Positions 1-5,396 of a DNA stretch of 7,869 nucleotides are shown one piece after another (position 1 is the first letter of the stretch; the number at the start of each line of letters is the position of its first letter). A program made the translations under genes and the position numbers. The notes below the pieces were generated by a model. That model was given only the letters and a program-made list of their open reading frames with translations, was not told the DNA's origin and searched no databases. Origin of the DNA: an uncultured Erysipelotrichaceae bacterium (GTDB lineage Bacteria; Bacillota_I; Bacilli_A; Erysipelotrichales; Erysipelotrichaceae); contig CANPNQ010000038.1 of the NCBI GenBank assembly GCA_947575425.1, forward strand, positions 1 to 7,869, given 5' to 3'.

Positions 1-997
1 GAAAATGCAGGTGGAATTGGAGAATGCCTATGTTTTGGTCACAGATCAGAAGATCAACACGATTCAAGAAATTTTGCCTTTATTGGAAAAAATCGTACAG
101 AGCACCAAGCCGCTGTTGATCATTGCGGATGATATTGACAATGAAGTGACTTCTACTTTAATCGTCAATAAATTGCGCGGTACGTTCAATGTTGTTGCGA
201 CAAAAGCACCGGGATTCGGTGACAATCAGAAGGAAATGTTACAGGATATTGCTGTATTAACGAATGCGAACTTCTATTCCAAGGATTTAGCCATGGAATT
301 GAAAGACATGGATATTACTGATTTGGGTACTGTGAAAAAGGCTGTCGTTACAAAGGATAATACGACCTTGATTGGCGGTGCCGGCACAAAAGATGCAATC
401 GAGGCGCGCGTGAAGGAAATCAGCGCACAGCGTGATAACTGCACCAGCGATTATGACAAGAAGCGCTATCAGGAACGTTTGGGCAAATTAAGCAGCGGTG
501 TAGCGATCATCAAGGTAGGCGCTACAACAGAGGCTGAATTGAAGGAAAAGAAGCTGCGTATTGAAGATGCCTTGAATGCAACTCGTGCTGCTGTTGCGGA
601 GGGTATCGTCATTGGCGGCGGTGCTGCATTCGTTCACACTTATATGGAATTAAAAGATACGCTGAAATCCGATGTGGTAGATGTACAGAAAGGTATCAAA
701 GTTGTTATGGATGCATTGTCCGCTCCAATTTTACAGATTGCGGATAATGCCGGATATAATTCCGATGATATTTTAGAGCATCAGAAGCATGCTAAGGAGA
801 ATGAAGGCTTTGACGCTAAAGTGGGTGTATGGTGCGATATGTTTGACAAGGGTATCATTGACCCGACAAAGGTTACAAGAAGCGCTCTGCTAAACGCCGC
901 AAGCATCTCTGCACTGTTCTTAACTACTGAAGCAGGAGTCGCTGCCATCAAGGAGGACAATCCAGCTCCGATGATGCCGCAGGGTCCAATGTACTAG
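1..997 (+). CDS. groEL: Chaperonin GroEL (Hsp60), C-terminal part, 5' truncated by window edge
   Basis: Cytosolic ATP-dependent chaperonin that folds proteins inside a double-ring cage with GroES. The reading frame is open from base 2, so the ATG at 5 is internal. It aligns without gaps to E. coli GroEL from about residue 211 as I recall that sequence: the catalytic Asp398 equivalent falls on codon 566-568 and the GGG 414-416 equivalent on 614-622. Missing are the N-terminal equatorial and intermediate segments and about the first 20 apical residues. Present are most of the apical domain (KPLLIIADDID, KAPGFGD), the descending intermediate domain (SSGVAIIKVGATTE) and the C-terminal equatorial domain (DPTKVTRSALLNAAS). 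Substrate/GroES-binding apical Leu234 and Leu237 are kept, but the Leu259 position is Thr. The protein ends NPAPMMPQGPMY with TAG at 995, so it lacks the usual Gly-Gly-Met repeat tail. groES is presumably upstream, outside the window. Identity is certain. Confidence 0.97.
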   Translation, partial: KMQVELENAYVLVTDQKINTIQEILPLLEKIVQSTKPLLIIADDIDNEVTSTLIVNKLRGTFNVVATKAPGFGDNQKEMLQDIAVLTNANFYSKDLAMELKDMDITDLGTVKKAVVTKDNTTLIGGAGTKDAIEARVKEISAQRDNCTSDYDKKRYQERLGKLSSGVAIIKVGATTEAELKEKKLRIEDALNATRAAVAEGIVIGGGAAFVHTYMELKDTLKSDVVDVQKGIKVVMDALSAPILQIADNAGYNSDDILEHQKHAKENEGFDAKVGVWCDMFDKGIIDPTKVTRSALLNAASISALFLTTEAGVAAIKEDNPAPMMPQGPMY

Positions 998-1105
998 GAA
1001 CTAAGCGATCATTCTTGATGATGTCATGGGATCGCTTGGACGAGATAAAGATGCCAAGACAGGGATCATCATCGCAAGACAAGTGATGTCCCATAACAAA
1101 GATAA

Positions 1106-1149
1106 CAAGGAAGTGAGACAATCCATTTAGGATTCCTCACTTCTTTTTT
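1106..1149 (+). terminator. Intrinsic terminator of groEL
   Basis: The stem GAAGTGAG (1110-1117) pairs with CTCACTTC (1136-1143). It continues, after a small internal loop, as AATCC (1120-1124) with GGATT (1130-1134) around a five-base loop, and is followed at once by T6 (1144-1149). It lies about 110 bases after the groEL stop. An earlier inverted repeat, AAGCGATC (1003-1010) with GATCGCTT (1030-1037), has no T-run and is not a terminator by itself, though it may protect the 3' end. Confidence 0.85.
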
Positions 1150-1192
1150 ATCGAGATTGTTTCAAGTTTTGAGTAAACCTACATATGTAACG

Positions 1193-1222
1193 AAGAAGCG
1201 GTAAGTAGTAAACCGCTTTTTC
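1193..1222 (+). terminator. Possible second terminator hairpin after groEL
   Basis: AAGCGGT (1196-1202) pairs with ACCGCTT (1212-1218) over a nine-base loop. The downstream arm runs into T's (1217-1221), which can also pair with the GAA before the left arm. It sits seven bases beyond the 3' end of the transposase remnant, so it may belong to the end of the insertion sequence and not to groEL. On the minus strand the T-run is interrupted, so it would end transposase transcription poorly. Confidence 0.4.
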
Positions 1223-1228
1223 TACATT

Positions 1229-2110
1229 TTAAACGATTAAATCATTATTGGCAATCCTCCCTTTTAAATAAATCATCAATTTTGGTTTGCGATACTCGTC
1301 CAGTTATGGGATGCTCCTGTCCATTTTCTGGTGATATCTAATATCGCGCAATATAGGAATTTCAATAAGGATTTGTCACTCGCTCGGGTAACTGGATTTT
1401 GTTTTTGTCACTTTGCGTAATTGCCGGTTAAATTTCTCGATCGAATTGGTTGTATAGATCATTTTTCGTATTGCTGCGGATAAGTAAAATATACACTTAA
1501 TTCTGCCCGATTCTCTCGCCATGATTTGATACTGCTTGGGTATTTATCTTTCCTTCTTCTACTTTTTCGAGATTATGCTCTGCCATCTCCAGTGTAACTG
1601 CTTGATACACCCTCTCTAGCTCTCTCATAAATTCTTTATTGGCTTTATCGCTTACATAGCGTGTGCTGTTGCGGATCTGATGCATAATGCAGCGTTGGAC
1701 GATTGTCTGTGGGTATACCGCTATAATCGCCTGTGAGAAGCCATTTAAGCTATCTGCGGAACAAAACAGGATATCTTCTACTCCTCTGTTCTTCAGCTCA
1801 TTCATGGCGCTTAGCCAAAATTTACCGGTTTCTGCCTCTTTGATATATGACCCCAATACATCCTTATATCCGCTCATATCGATCCCAATTACGATCTCTT
1901 GGAACCTTGATGTTGATATCTCCATATTCACTTCTCATACTTGCTTCATAGTAGCCGCTTCTTGAATTATCTGTTTTCTTTTCGGATTGATCATACTTGA
2001 CAAATTCCAATTCTTCTTCTAATTCACTGTTTAACATTTCTTAAAGGGTATCGCCCATTCATTCACGAAACATACTGGATATATCATTGGTATCTGTTTA
2101 AAAACAGCTT
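1229..2110 (-). pseudogene. IS256-family (Mutator-like) transposase, internally deleted and frameshifted
   Basis: Homology is pieced together from several minus-strand frames. The N-terminal part (about 2100 to 1888) reads TNDISSMFRE, stop TGA (2061-2059), MGDTL, stop TAA (2043-2041), then EMLNSELEEELEF to EYGDINIKVPRDRN. There the sequence jumps (about 1887-1891) straight to VIGIDMSGYKDVLG, a loss of about 100-120 residues that includes the first catalytic Asp. The middle part (KFWLSAMNELKNRGVEDIL, the second Asp in SADSLNGF, MHQIRNS) is open down to about 1550. It is followed by frame changes near 1541-1549, 1462-1466 (one A short), 1376-1380 and 1278-1284. Between these lie YPSSIKSWRENRAELSVYF, IYTTNSIEKFNRQLRK (with the catalytic Glu), DKSLLKFLYCAILDITRKW and LMIYLKG. 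The natural stop is TAA at 1231-1229. Family assignment is secure and the gene is dead. The 144-residue ORF at 1497-1931 is only its central piece, and its first dozen residues are out of the ancestral frame. Confidence 0.9.
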
Positions 2111-2179
2111 TCTGCGTAATGAGATAGTTTCAATTTATTATGCTTTGCTAATCTATCCCCGCTGTATAATATCTCTGCG

Positions 2180-2246
2180 AAAAAAAAGATGAAAAGAGAC
2201 AGCAACTTTGATTATCTATCTTATTACTGTATCTGTCATCTTTTTT
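2180..2246 (-). terminator. Probable terminator of the peroxiredoxin gene, possibly bidirectional
   Basis: On the minus strand, AAAAAAGATG (2246-2237) can pair with CATCTTTTTT (2191-2182), and an inner ACAG with CTGT. The hairpin is followed by T's, giving an eight-T run over 2187-2180. It lies about 120 bases past the peroxiredoxin stop. The same arms read on the plus strand end in T6 (2241-2246). The loop is long and the stem A/U-rich, so strength is uncertain. Confidence 0.5.
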
Positions 2247-2297
2247 AGGTTTTATTCTCTTTGGATGCTTTTGAAATGATTGTTTGACTTGTAAGAG

Positions 2298-2313
2298 TTG
2301 ATCTAATGATCAA
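2298..2313. repeat. Short perfect palindrome, TTGATC-TAAT-GATCAA
   Basis: A six-base stem with a four-base loop, 55 bases downstream of the peroxiredoxin stop codon on the minus strand. There is no adjacent T-run, so it is not an intrinsic terminator by itself. It could be a 3' end stem or a protein site. The remaining bases between 2247 and 2367 show no other structure I can support. Confidence 0.4.
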
Positions 2314-2367
2314 TATGCGCACTTGTATCATTTACTGATTGAAATATGCGGATCTGTACCAAAGCGA

Positions 2368-2859
2368 TCATTTACGCTCCTCTTGGTATTTTTCATTATT
2401 TTCTGCGTGTAAGAAATCTAGGATATCCTGTGCGTTGGATGCCGGATTGGCTTTTTCAAATACCTTAATAATCGTAAAATGCTCATCAATGATATAGGTG
2501 GAACGCATGACTCCCATATAAGTTTTGCCATATAATTTCTTTTCTTTCCACACATCATATGCCTGAATCGCTTTTCGTTCGGGATCGGCTAGCAGTACAA
2601 ACGGTAAATCATATTTATCCACGAATTTCTTATGCGAAGCAACGCTGTCTTTGCTGATACCGATCACCGCTATATCTGCCTGCCGGAATGCATCATATGC
2701 CACCGCAAAAGCGCATGCCTGCTTTGTGCATCCGCTTGTCATATCCTTCGGATAAAAGTATAAAACGATCTTCTTCCCTTTGAAATCACTCAATGATACC
2801 TCATTGCCAAATTGATCGCACAGGGTAACATCTATTGCTTTACTGCCTTCCTGTAACAT
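2368..2859 (-). CDS. bcp: Thiol peroxidase of the Bcp/PrxQ peroxiredoxin family
   Basis: Cytosolic thioredoxin-dependent peroxidase that reduces hydrogen peroxide and organic hydroperoxides. The 163-residue length fits the family (about 150-160). Counting from the ATG at 2859, the active-site motif PxxxTxxC is PKDMTSGC with peroxidatic Cys44. Resolving Cys49 is five residues later (GCTKQAC), the arrangement of atypical two-Cys Bcp/PrxQ enzymes, and the conserved active-site Arg is Arg119 (GVMRSTYIID). The AhpC/TSA fold is evident: DFKGKKIVLYFYP at the start, VIGIS in the middle, YGKTYMGV late. The family's usual Pro before Gly-Cys (TPGC) is Ser here. The frame is also open from a GTG at 2868, but that GTG lies inside the Shine-Dalgarno AGGTG (2870-2866), six bases before ATG 2859, so ATG is the real start. 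It is monocistronic, with its own promoter and a likely terminator. The family call is firm; subfamily naming is slightly less so. Confidence 0.94.
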   Translation of the reverse strand: MLQEGSKAIDVTLCDQFGNEVSLSDFKGKKIVLYFYPKDMTSGCTKQACAFAVAYDAFRQADIAVIGISKDSVASHKKFVDKYDLPFVLLADPERKAIQAYDVWKEKKLYGKTYMGVMRSTYIIDEHFTIIKVFEKANPASNAQDILDFLHAENNEKYQEERK

Positions 2860-2865
2860 AATTAT

Positions 2866-2870
2866 CACCT
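2866..2870 (-). promoter_or_regulatory. Shine-Dalgarno AGGTG that fixes the bcp start at 2859
   Basis: AGGTG at 2870-2866 with a six-base spacer before ATG 2859. Using the GTG inside this site as the start would leave no ribosome binding site and add three residues outside the family alignment. Confidence 0.75.
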
Positions 2871-2877
2871 CAACAAC

Positions 2878-2905
2878 ATTATAGCATACGCAGACAGATT
2901 TGCAA
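2878..2905 (-). promoter_or_regulatory. Sigma-A-type promoter of bcp
   Basis: On the minus strand, -35 TTGCAA (2905-2900), a 16-base spacer and a perfect -10 TATAAT (2883-2878). A start seven bases below the -10 would fall near 2871, leaving a 5' UTR of only about 12 bases, essentially just the Shine-Dalgarno site. I see no clear PerR-type box, so peroxide regulation is not demonstrated. Confidence 0.75.
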
Positions 2906-3168
2906 AAGGCAGTTTGAATATATCATCAGGAAAGAAAAGAAATAAGATCCTGCGACTATTTTTTATTACATAAATCAAGGTCTTCGCATATTCCAAGTGA
3001 TTGCTTTGACTATTGTTTCGTTTGGTTATTTTCTTGCGTTATGATAGTTGAAAAAGATGGCACAAGGGATGGATATAAAAAGACAACATGAGCATCAATC
3101 ATTATGACCTAAAAACAGCTGTCAAAGCTATATCGATGCGCTTTTTCATGTCGGTTTGTTTGTTTATC
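2906..3168. other. Divergent intergenic region between bcp and the LacI-family gene
   Basis: The region from 2860 to 3204 (345 bases) holds no gene I can support. Beyond the two promoters listed separately, it has an isolated -10-like TATGAT (3040-3045) without a properly spaced -35, and a small palindrome ACAGCTGT (3115-3122) upstream of the regulator's promoter. The palindrome lacks the central CG typical of LacI-family operators. A 16-codon ATG frame at 3058 has no ribosome binding site. No tRNA or riboswitch fold was recognised. Confidence 0.5.
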
Positions 3169-3177
3169 TGTTATAAT
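3169..3177 (+). promoter_or_regulatory. Extended -10 promoter of the LacI-family gene
   Basis: TGTTATAAT (3169-3177) is a TGn extension plus a perfect -10 TATAAT. No good -35 lies 16-18 bases upstream, as is common for extended -10 promoters. The start codon is 27 bases downstream of the -10, leaving a leader of about 20 bases. Confidence 0.7.
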
Positions 3178-3204
3178 GATAGAAAGAGAAATGAGGGACC
3201 TTGA

Positions 3205-4170
3205 ATGAAACGAAAAGTGACCATTGCGGATGTAGCGGAGCATTGTCATGTATCAAAAAGCAGTGTATCTCGATATTTGAATGATGGATATGTTTCAAAA
3301 GAGCATCGGGAAAAGATCCGAAAGGCCATTCAAGAATTGGGCTTTGAACGTGATGTATTGGCAAGCCGCTTGAAAGCGAAGCATACCAAATTGGTCGGCG
3401 TCATTGTGAGCGATATGCGCAAAGCGGGACTTGAGGAAATGTTGGCAGGAATCAGACGGAAGGGTGATGCACTCGGCTATCAAGTAACGATCGCAATGGG
3501 TGAGGGGAGTGAATCATGGGAAAAAGAAAGTATGCAGATGCTGCTTGCACAAGGCGCGGAAGGGGTGATCCTCTTGGATTGCGAGAATCCCGCTCATTTA
3601 CAGACATTGGTACAAAAGCGTCATACGAAGGTGGTATTTGCGCATCATGTATGTACCTATGCTCCGTATCTTGCGATGAATGAAACAAATGCTGGAGCTA
3701 AGATGGGGTCCTATTGTTTGCATAAGAATGCTTATCGCTTCCTATGGCTGGAAACAGATGCACACGTAGGCAAGCAGCGCCGCAGCGGCTTTGCATCTGC
3801 CTATGGGGCGGCTCCCTTAGATATGCATGTGATAACGATGAAGGATCAGAGCATGAATGACATCATGAAGGAGATTGTCACTGGTGATTATGATGTGATT
3901 CTTTGCGATGATCGGGAATGGACGATGCGCTTATATCGTTACTGTCAGGAGGCACACATTCATATTCCGCAAAACATGTCGCTTGCCTGTTTTCATGATG
4001 ACCCATGGTATGAACATGCCTATCCTGCCGTGAGCGCCCTGTCATATCACTATGGCGCATTCTCTGAAAACCTGATGGAGGAAATGATCGCAATCATAGA
4101 AGGGAGAGCGCCGCAGTGGCAAGAGGTCACCTATGAAATGATGGAGCGAGAAAGCGTTCGCAGCTATTGA
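3205..4170 (+). CDS. LacI/GalR-family transcriptional regulator, KdgR-like
   Basis: DNA-binding regulator, usually a sugar-responsive repressor. The 321-residue length is normal for the family (about 330). The N-terminal LacI helix-turn-helix is at residues 5-26 (VTIADVAEHCHVSKSSVSRY), followed by YLNDGYVSKEHREKI. The hinge helix is around 50-62 (LASRLKAKHT) with a conserved-type Leu56. The periplasmic-binding-like effector domain runs from about 63 to the end: VGVIVSDM at its start, RRSGFASAYG in the middle, the IPQNMSLACFHDDP region near the C-terminus. The opening resembles KdgR-type members (ITIADVA...VSKSTVS...YLN), which is a resemblance and not an effector assignment. ATG 3205 has GAGGG (3193-3197) seven bases upstream. 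Neighbours are a peroxidase and a reductase-like gene, not sugar transport or catabolism genes, so its targets are probably elsewhere or it controls itself. No T-tailed terminator follows it. Confidence 0.92.
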   Translation: MKRKVTIADVAEHCHVSKSSVSRYLNDGYVSKEHREKIRKAIQELGFERDVLASRLKAKHTKLVGVIVSDMRKAGLEEMLAGIRRKGDALGYQVTIAMGEGSESWEKESMQMLLAQGAEGVILLDCENPAHLQTLVQKRHTKVVFAHHVCTYAPYLAMNETNAGAKMGSYCLHKNAYRFLWLETDAHVGKQRRSGFASAYGAAPLDMHVITMKDQSMNDIMKEIVTGDYDVILCDDREWTMRLYRYCQEAHIHIPQNMSLACFHDDPWYEHAYPAVSALSYHYGAFSENLMEEMIAIIEGRAPQWQEVTYEMMERESVRSY

Positions 4171-4226
4171 GTATTCCCATCATGATTGCTGAATGATACA
4201 GGAAAGAATATGCATTGTCTCCATAC

Positions 4227-4240
4227 AGATCATTTGATCT
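4227..4240. promoter_or_regulatory. 14-bp perfect palindrome overlapping the -35 box, candidate operator
   Basis: AGATCATTTGATCT is a perfect inverted repeat, AGATCA with TGATCT. No T-run follows it. Its right arm covers the -35 hexamer (4234-4239) of the promoter proposed for the next gene, so a bound repressor would block polymerase. It lacks the CG centre usual for LacI-family operators, so the regulator just upstream is not an obvious match. That it acts as an operator is inference from position and symmetry. Confidence 0.4.
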
Positions 4241-4262
4241 TAAAAATGAAACAGTTTCTAAT
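4234..4262 (+). promoter_or_regulatory. Candidate promoter of the reductase-like gene
   Basis: -35 TTGATC (4234-4239), a 17-base spacer and -10 TCTAAT (4257-4262). Spacing is ideal and the hexamers match consensus at four and five positions. The start codon is 29 bases below the -10. Confidence 0.5.
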
Positions 4263-4275
4263 GAAGAAATAGGTT

Positions 4276-4280
4276 AGGAG
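4276..4280 (+). promoter_or_regulatory. Shine-Dalgarno AGGAG deciding the start at 4292
   Basis: AGGAG (4276-4280) lies 11 bases before ATG 4292. The in-frame GTG at 4280 overlaps the last G of this site and so cannot be served by it. Confidence 0.65.
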
Positions 4281-4291
4281 TGTTAATCCAT

Positions 4292-4825
4292 ATGAGAAAA
4301 GTCATTTTATATATCGCAATGAGTCTTGATGGCTATATTGCAGATCCAAATGGTGGGGTCGCATGGTTGTGTGGGCAGGATCAGGATTGTGAAAAAGATG
4401 ATTCTTATGCTGCATTTACCAAAGAGATTGATACGGTCTTGATGGGAAGAAATACCTACCGTCAAATTGTGACAGAATTATCTCCCACGGAATGGATATA
4501 TGGGGATTTTACCACTTATGTGTTTACCCATCAAAGTGATACCTCTACACCACTGATTCAGTTTACAAACGAGGAGCCGATTTCTTTGATCCGTCAATTC
4601 AAGCAACAGGAGGGCAAGGACATCTGGCTTTGTGGTGGAAGCGATCTCATTCACCAATTTATGTGCGCAGATCTGATCGACCGATATGATATTTCTATCA
4701 TACCGACCCTCTTAGGAAGCGGTATACGCTTGTTTGAAGCATTCCCGAAGGAACAGAAACTATCATTGATAGAGATGCAAAAGAATAACGGGATCGTTGA
4801 ATTGATCTATGAGCGAAGATCATAA
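4292..4825 (+). CDS. RibD C-terminal / dihydrofolate-reductase-like domain protein (YyaP/YwjB type)
   Basis: Single-domain 177-residue protein of the RibD_C/DHFR-like fold, relatives of the riboflavin-pathway reductase domain and of dihydrofolate reductase that bind NAD(P)H. Visible family marks are an N-terminal strand and loop with SLDGYIADPNGG (residues 11-22), a central IDTVLMGRNTY (46-56), a glycine-rich nucleotide-binding turn DIWLCGGSDLI (110-120), and a C-terminal ISIIPTLLGSGIRLF (134-148). It lacks the deaminase domain of full RibD and sits beside no riboflavin genes. True folate reductases differ in motif layout, so a role in folate or riboflavin synthesis should not be assumed. The substrate is unknown for most relatives. 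ATG 4292 is preferred over the in-frame GTG at 4280, which overlaps the Shine-Dalgarno. It has its own candidate promoter 122 bases after the LacI-family gene. Family is confident, function is not. Confidence 0.87.
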   Translation: MRKVILYIAMSLDGYIADPNGGVAWLCGQDQDCEKDDSYAAFTKEIDTVLMGRNTYRQIVTELSPTEWIYGDFTTYVFTHQSDTSTPLIQFTNEEPISLIRQFKQQEGKDIWLCGGSDLIHQFMCADLIDRYDISIIPTLLGSGIRLFEAFPKEQKLSLIEMQKNNGIVELIYERRS

Positions 4826-4897
4826 ATGACAGATATTCTAAATAAGCAATGTTCAAATAGGTAGTTGTACGTTAACTGCTTGGCTCCTTGTAAGCAT

Positions 4898-4924
4898 AAA
4901 AATGTACTCTTTGCCCACATTTTT
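4898..4924 (+). terminator. Weak A/T-rich hairpin, possible terminator of the reductase-like gene
   Basis: AAAAATGT (4898-4905) pairs with ACATTTTT (4917-4924) around an 11-base loop. It is almost all A-U, and the T's are within the stem and not after it. The stretch 4826-4990 otherwise shows nothing I recognise; the 88-codon frame across it overlaps secG and looks non-coding. Confidence 0.3.
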
Positions 4925-4990
4925 GATCCCTTTTCATCTAGCATCTATTGTAACGCTACAAAAGACAAACAGTACATGGAACGAAAAATC

Positions 4991-5019
4991 TTGTCATATG
5001 GATTCGATTGTGCTAAAAT
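4991..5019 (+). promoter_or_regulatory. Strong promoter of secG
   Basis: -35 TTGTCA (4991-4996), a 17-base spacer and -10 TAAAAT (5014-5019) with an extended TGC (5011-5013) just before it. The leader to the secG ATG is about 25 bases and includes the Shine-Dalgarno AAAGGAGG (5038-5045), six bases before the start. Confidence 0.82.
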
Positions 5020-5051
5020 AATAACGTATATGAGCAGAAAGGAGGACTGTC

Positions 5052-5282
5052 ATGGGAATTTTAGATGTTATATTGATTATATTTGCGGTCATATTGATCA
5101 CACTCTCCTTACTGCAAAGCGGGAAATCTGATGGTCTGAGCAGCGCATTTACCGGTGGAGACGGTTTGAATCTGTTTGCGAACGTAAAGGAACGCGGCGC
5201 AGAGAAAACGTTGTCCAACCTAACAATGGCGATCGGAGTGATTTTCTTCGCTCTTGTATTGATTGCTAGAGTGATCCAGTAA
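5052..5282 (+). CDS. secG: Preprotein translocase subunit SecG
   Basis: Small integral membrane subunit of the SecYEG channel that assists SecA-driven protein export. The 76-residue length is typical for Gram-positive SecG (about 70-80). There are two membrane segments, residues about 3-22 (rich in I, L and V) and about 54-75 (TMAIGVIFFALVLIA). They are joined by a polar loop with the family signature LLQSGKSDGLSSAFTGGDG at 20-38. The start is supported by AAAGGAGG six bases upstream. It has its own promoter, and a strong terminator overlaps its stop codon, so it is a single-gene unit although it neighbours rnr as in many Bacillota. Confidence 0.95.
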   Translation: MGILDVILIIFAVILITLSLLQSGKSDGLSSAFTGGDGLNLFANVKERGAEKTLSNLTMAIGVIFFALVLIARVIQ

Positions 5283-5305
5283 AAGACCGTAAGCGGTCTT
5301 TTTTT
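5281..5305 (+). terminator. Intrinsic terminator of secG overlapping its stop codon
   Basis: AAAAGACCG (5281-5289), tetraloop TAAG (5290-5293), CGGTCTTTT (5294-5302), with T's through 5305. The stem is perfect and the first two bases of the left arm are the last two bases of the TAA stop. It is one of the cleanest terminators in the window and should largely stop secG transcription from entering rnr. Confidence 0.93.
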
Positions 5306-5390
5306 CTAGTAACAGTGTTTTGCATGATGCGTGCCGGATCTGCCAATCTAAGTGTATGGAGCGACAAAGCGAGTAAAATCAAATATAGGG

Positions 5391-5396
5391 TATACT
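5391..5396 (+). promoter_or_regulatory. Possible -10 box for rnr
   Basis: TATACT at 5391-5396 matches the -10 consensus at five of six positions and lies just before the A-rich leader. No convincing -35 or TGn extension accompanies it. A second candidate, TAAAAT (5374-5379), is no better supported. A promoter in this interval is expected because secG has its own terminator. Confidence 0.35.

Larger units (their letters stand above)
1150..2170 (-). mobile_element. Remnant of an IS256-family insertion sequence, ends undefined
   Basis: This stretch of about 1.0 kb between the groEL terminator and the hairpin before the peroxiredoxin gene contains only a degraded minus-strand transposase. I could not find a convincing pair of terminal inverted repeats or an 8-9 bp target duplication, so the limits given are just the outer bounds of the otherwise gene-free interval. 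The element can no longer encode a functional transposase. Confidence 0.6.

Noticed and set aside
1003..1037. Inverted repeat AAGCGATC/GATCGCTT right after groEL as a terminator.
   Set aside because: The loop is 19 bases and no T-run follows; the later hairpin at 1106-1149 is a far better terminator.
1153..2137. A 14/17 match between 1153-1169 (GAGATTGTTTCAAGTTT) and 2121-2137 (GAGATAGTTTCAATTTA) flanking the transposase remnant.
   Set aside because: The two copies are in direct orientation, while IS ends must be inverted. The composition is A/T-rich and a match of this size can arise by chance.
2868..2868. GTG at 2868 as the start of the peroxiredoxin gene.
   Set aside because: It lies inside the AGGTG Shine-Dalgarno that serves ATG 2859, and it adds residues not present in the family.
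3058..3108. A 16-codon frame (MAQGMDIKRQ...) between bcp and the LacI-family gene.
   Set aside because: No ribosome binding site, no conserved feature and very short; it probably occurs by chance.
4865..5131. An 88-codon frame spanning the secG promoter and running into secG.
   Set aside because: It crosses a strong promoter and Shine-Dalgarno, overlaps secG out of frame, and its protein has no recognisable domain.
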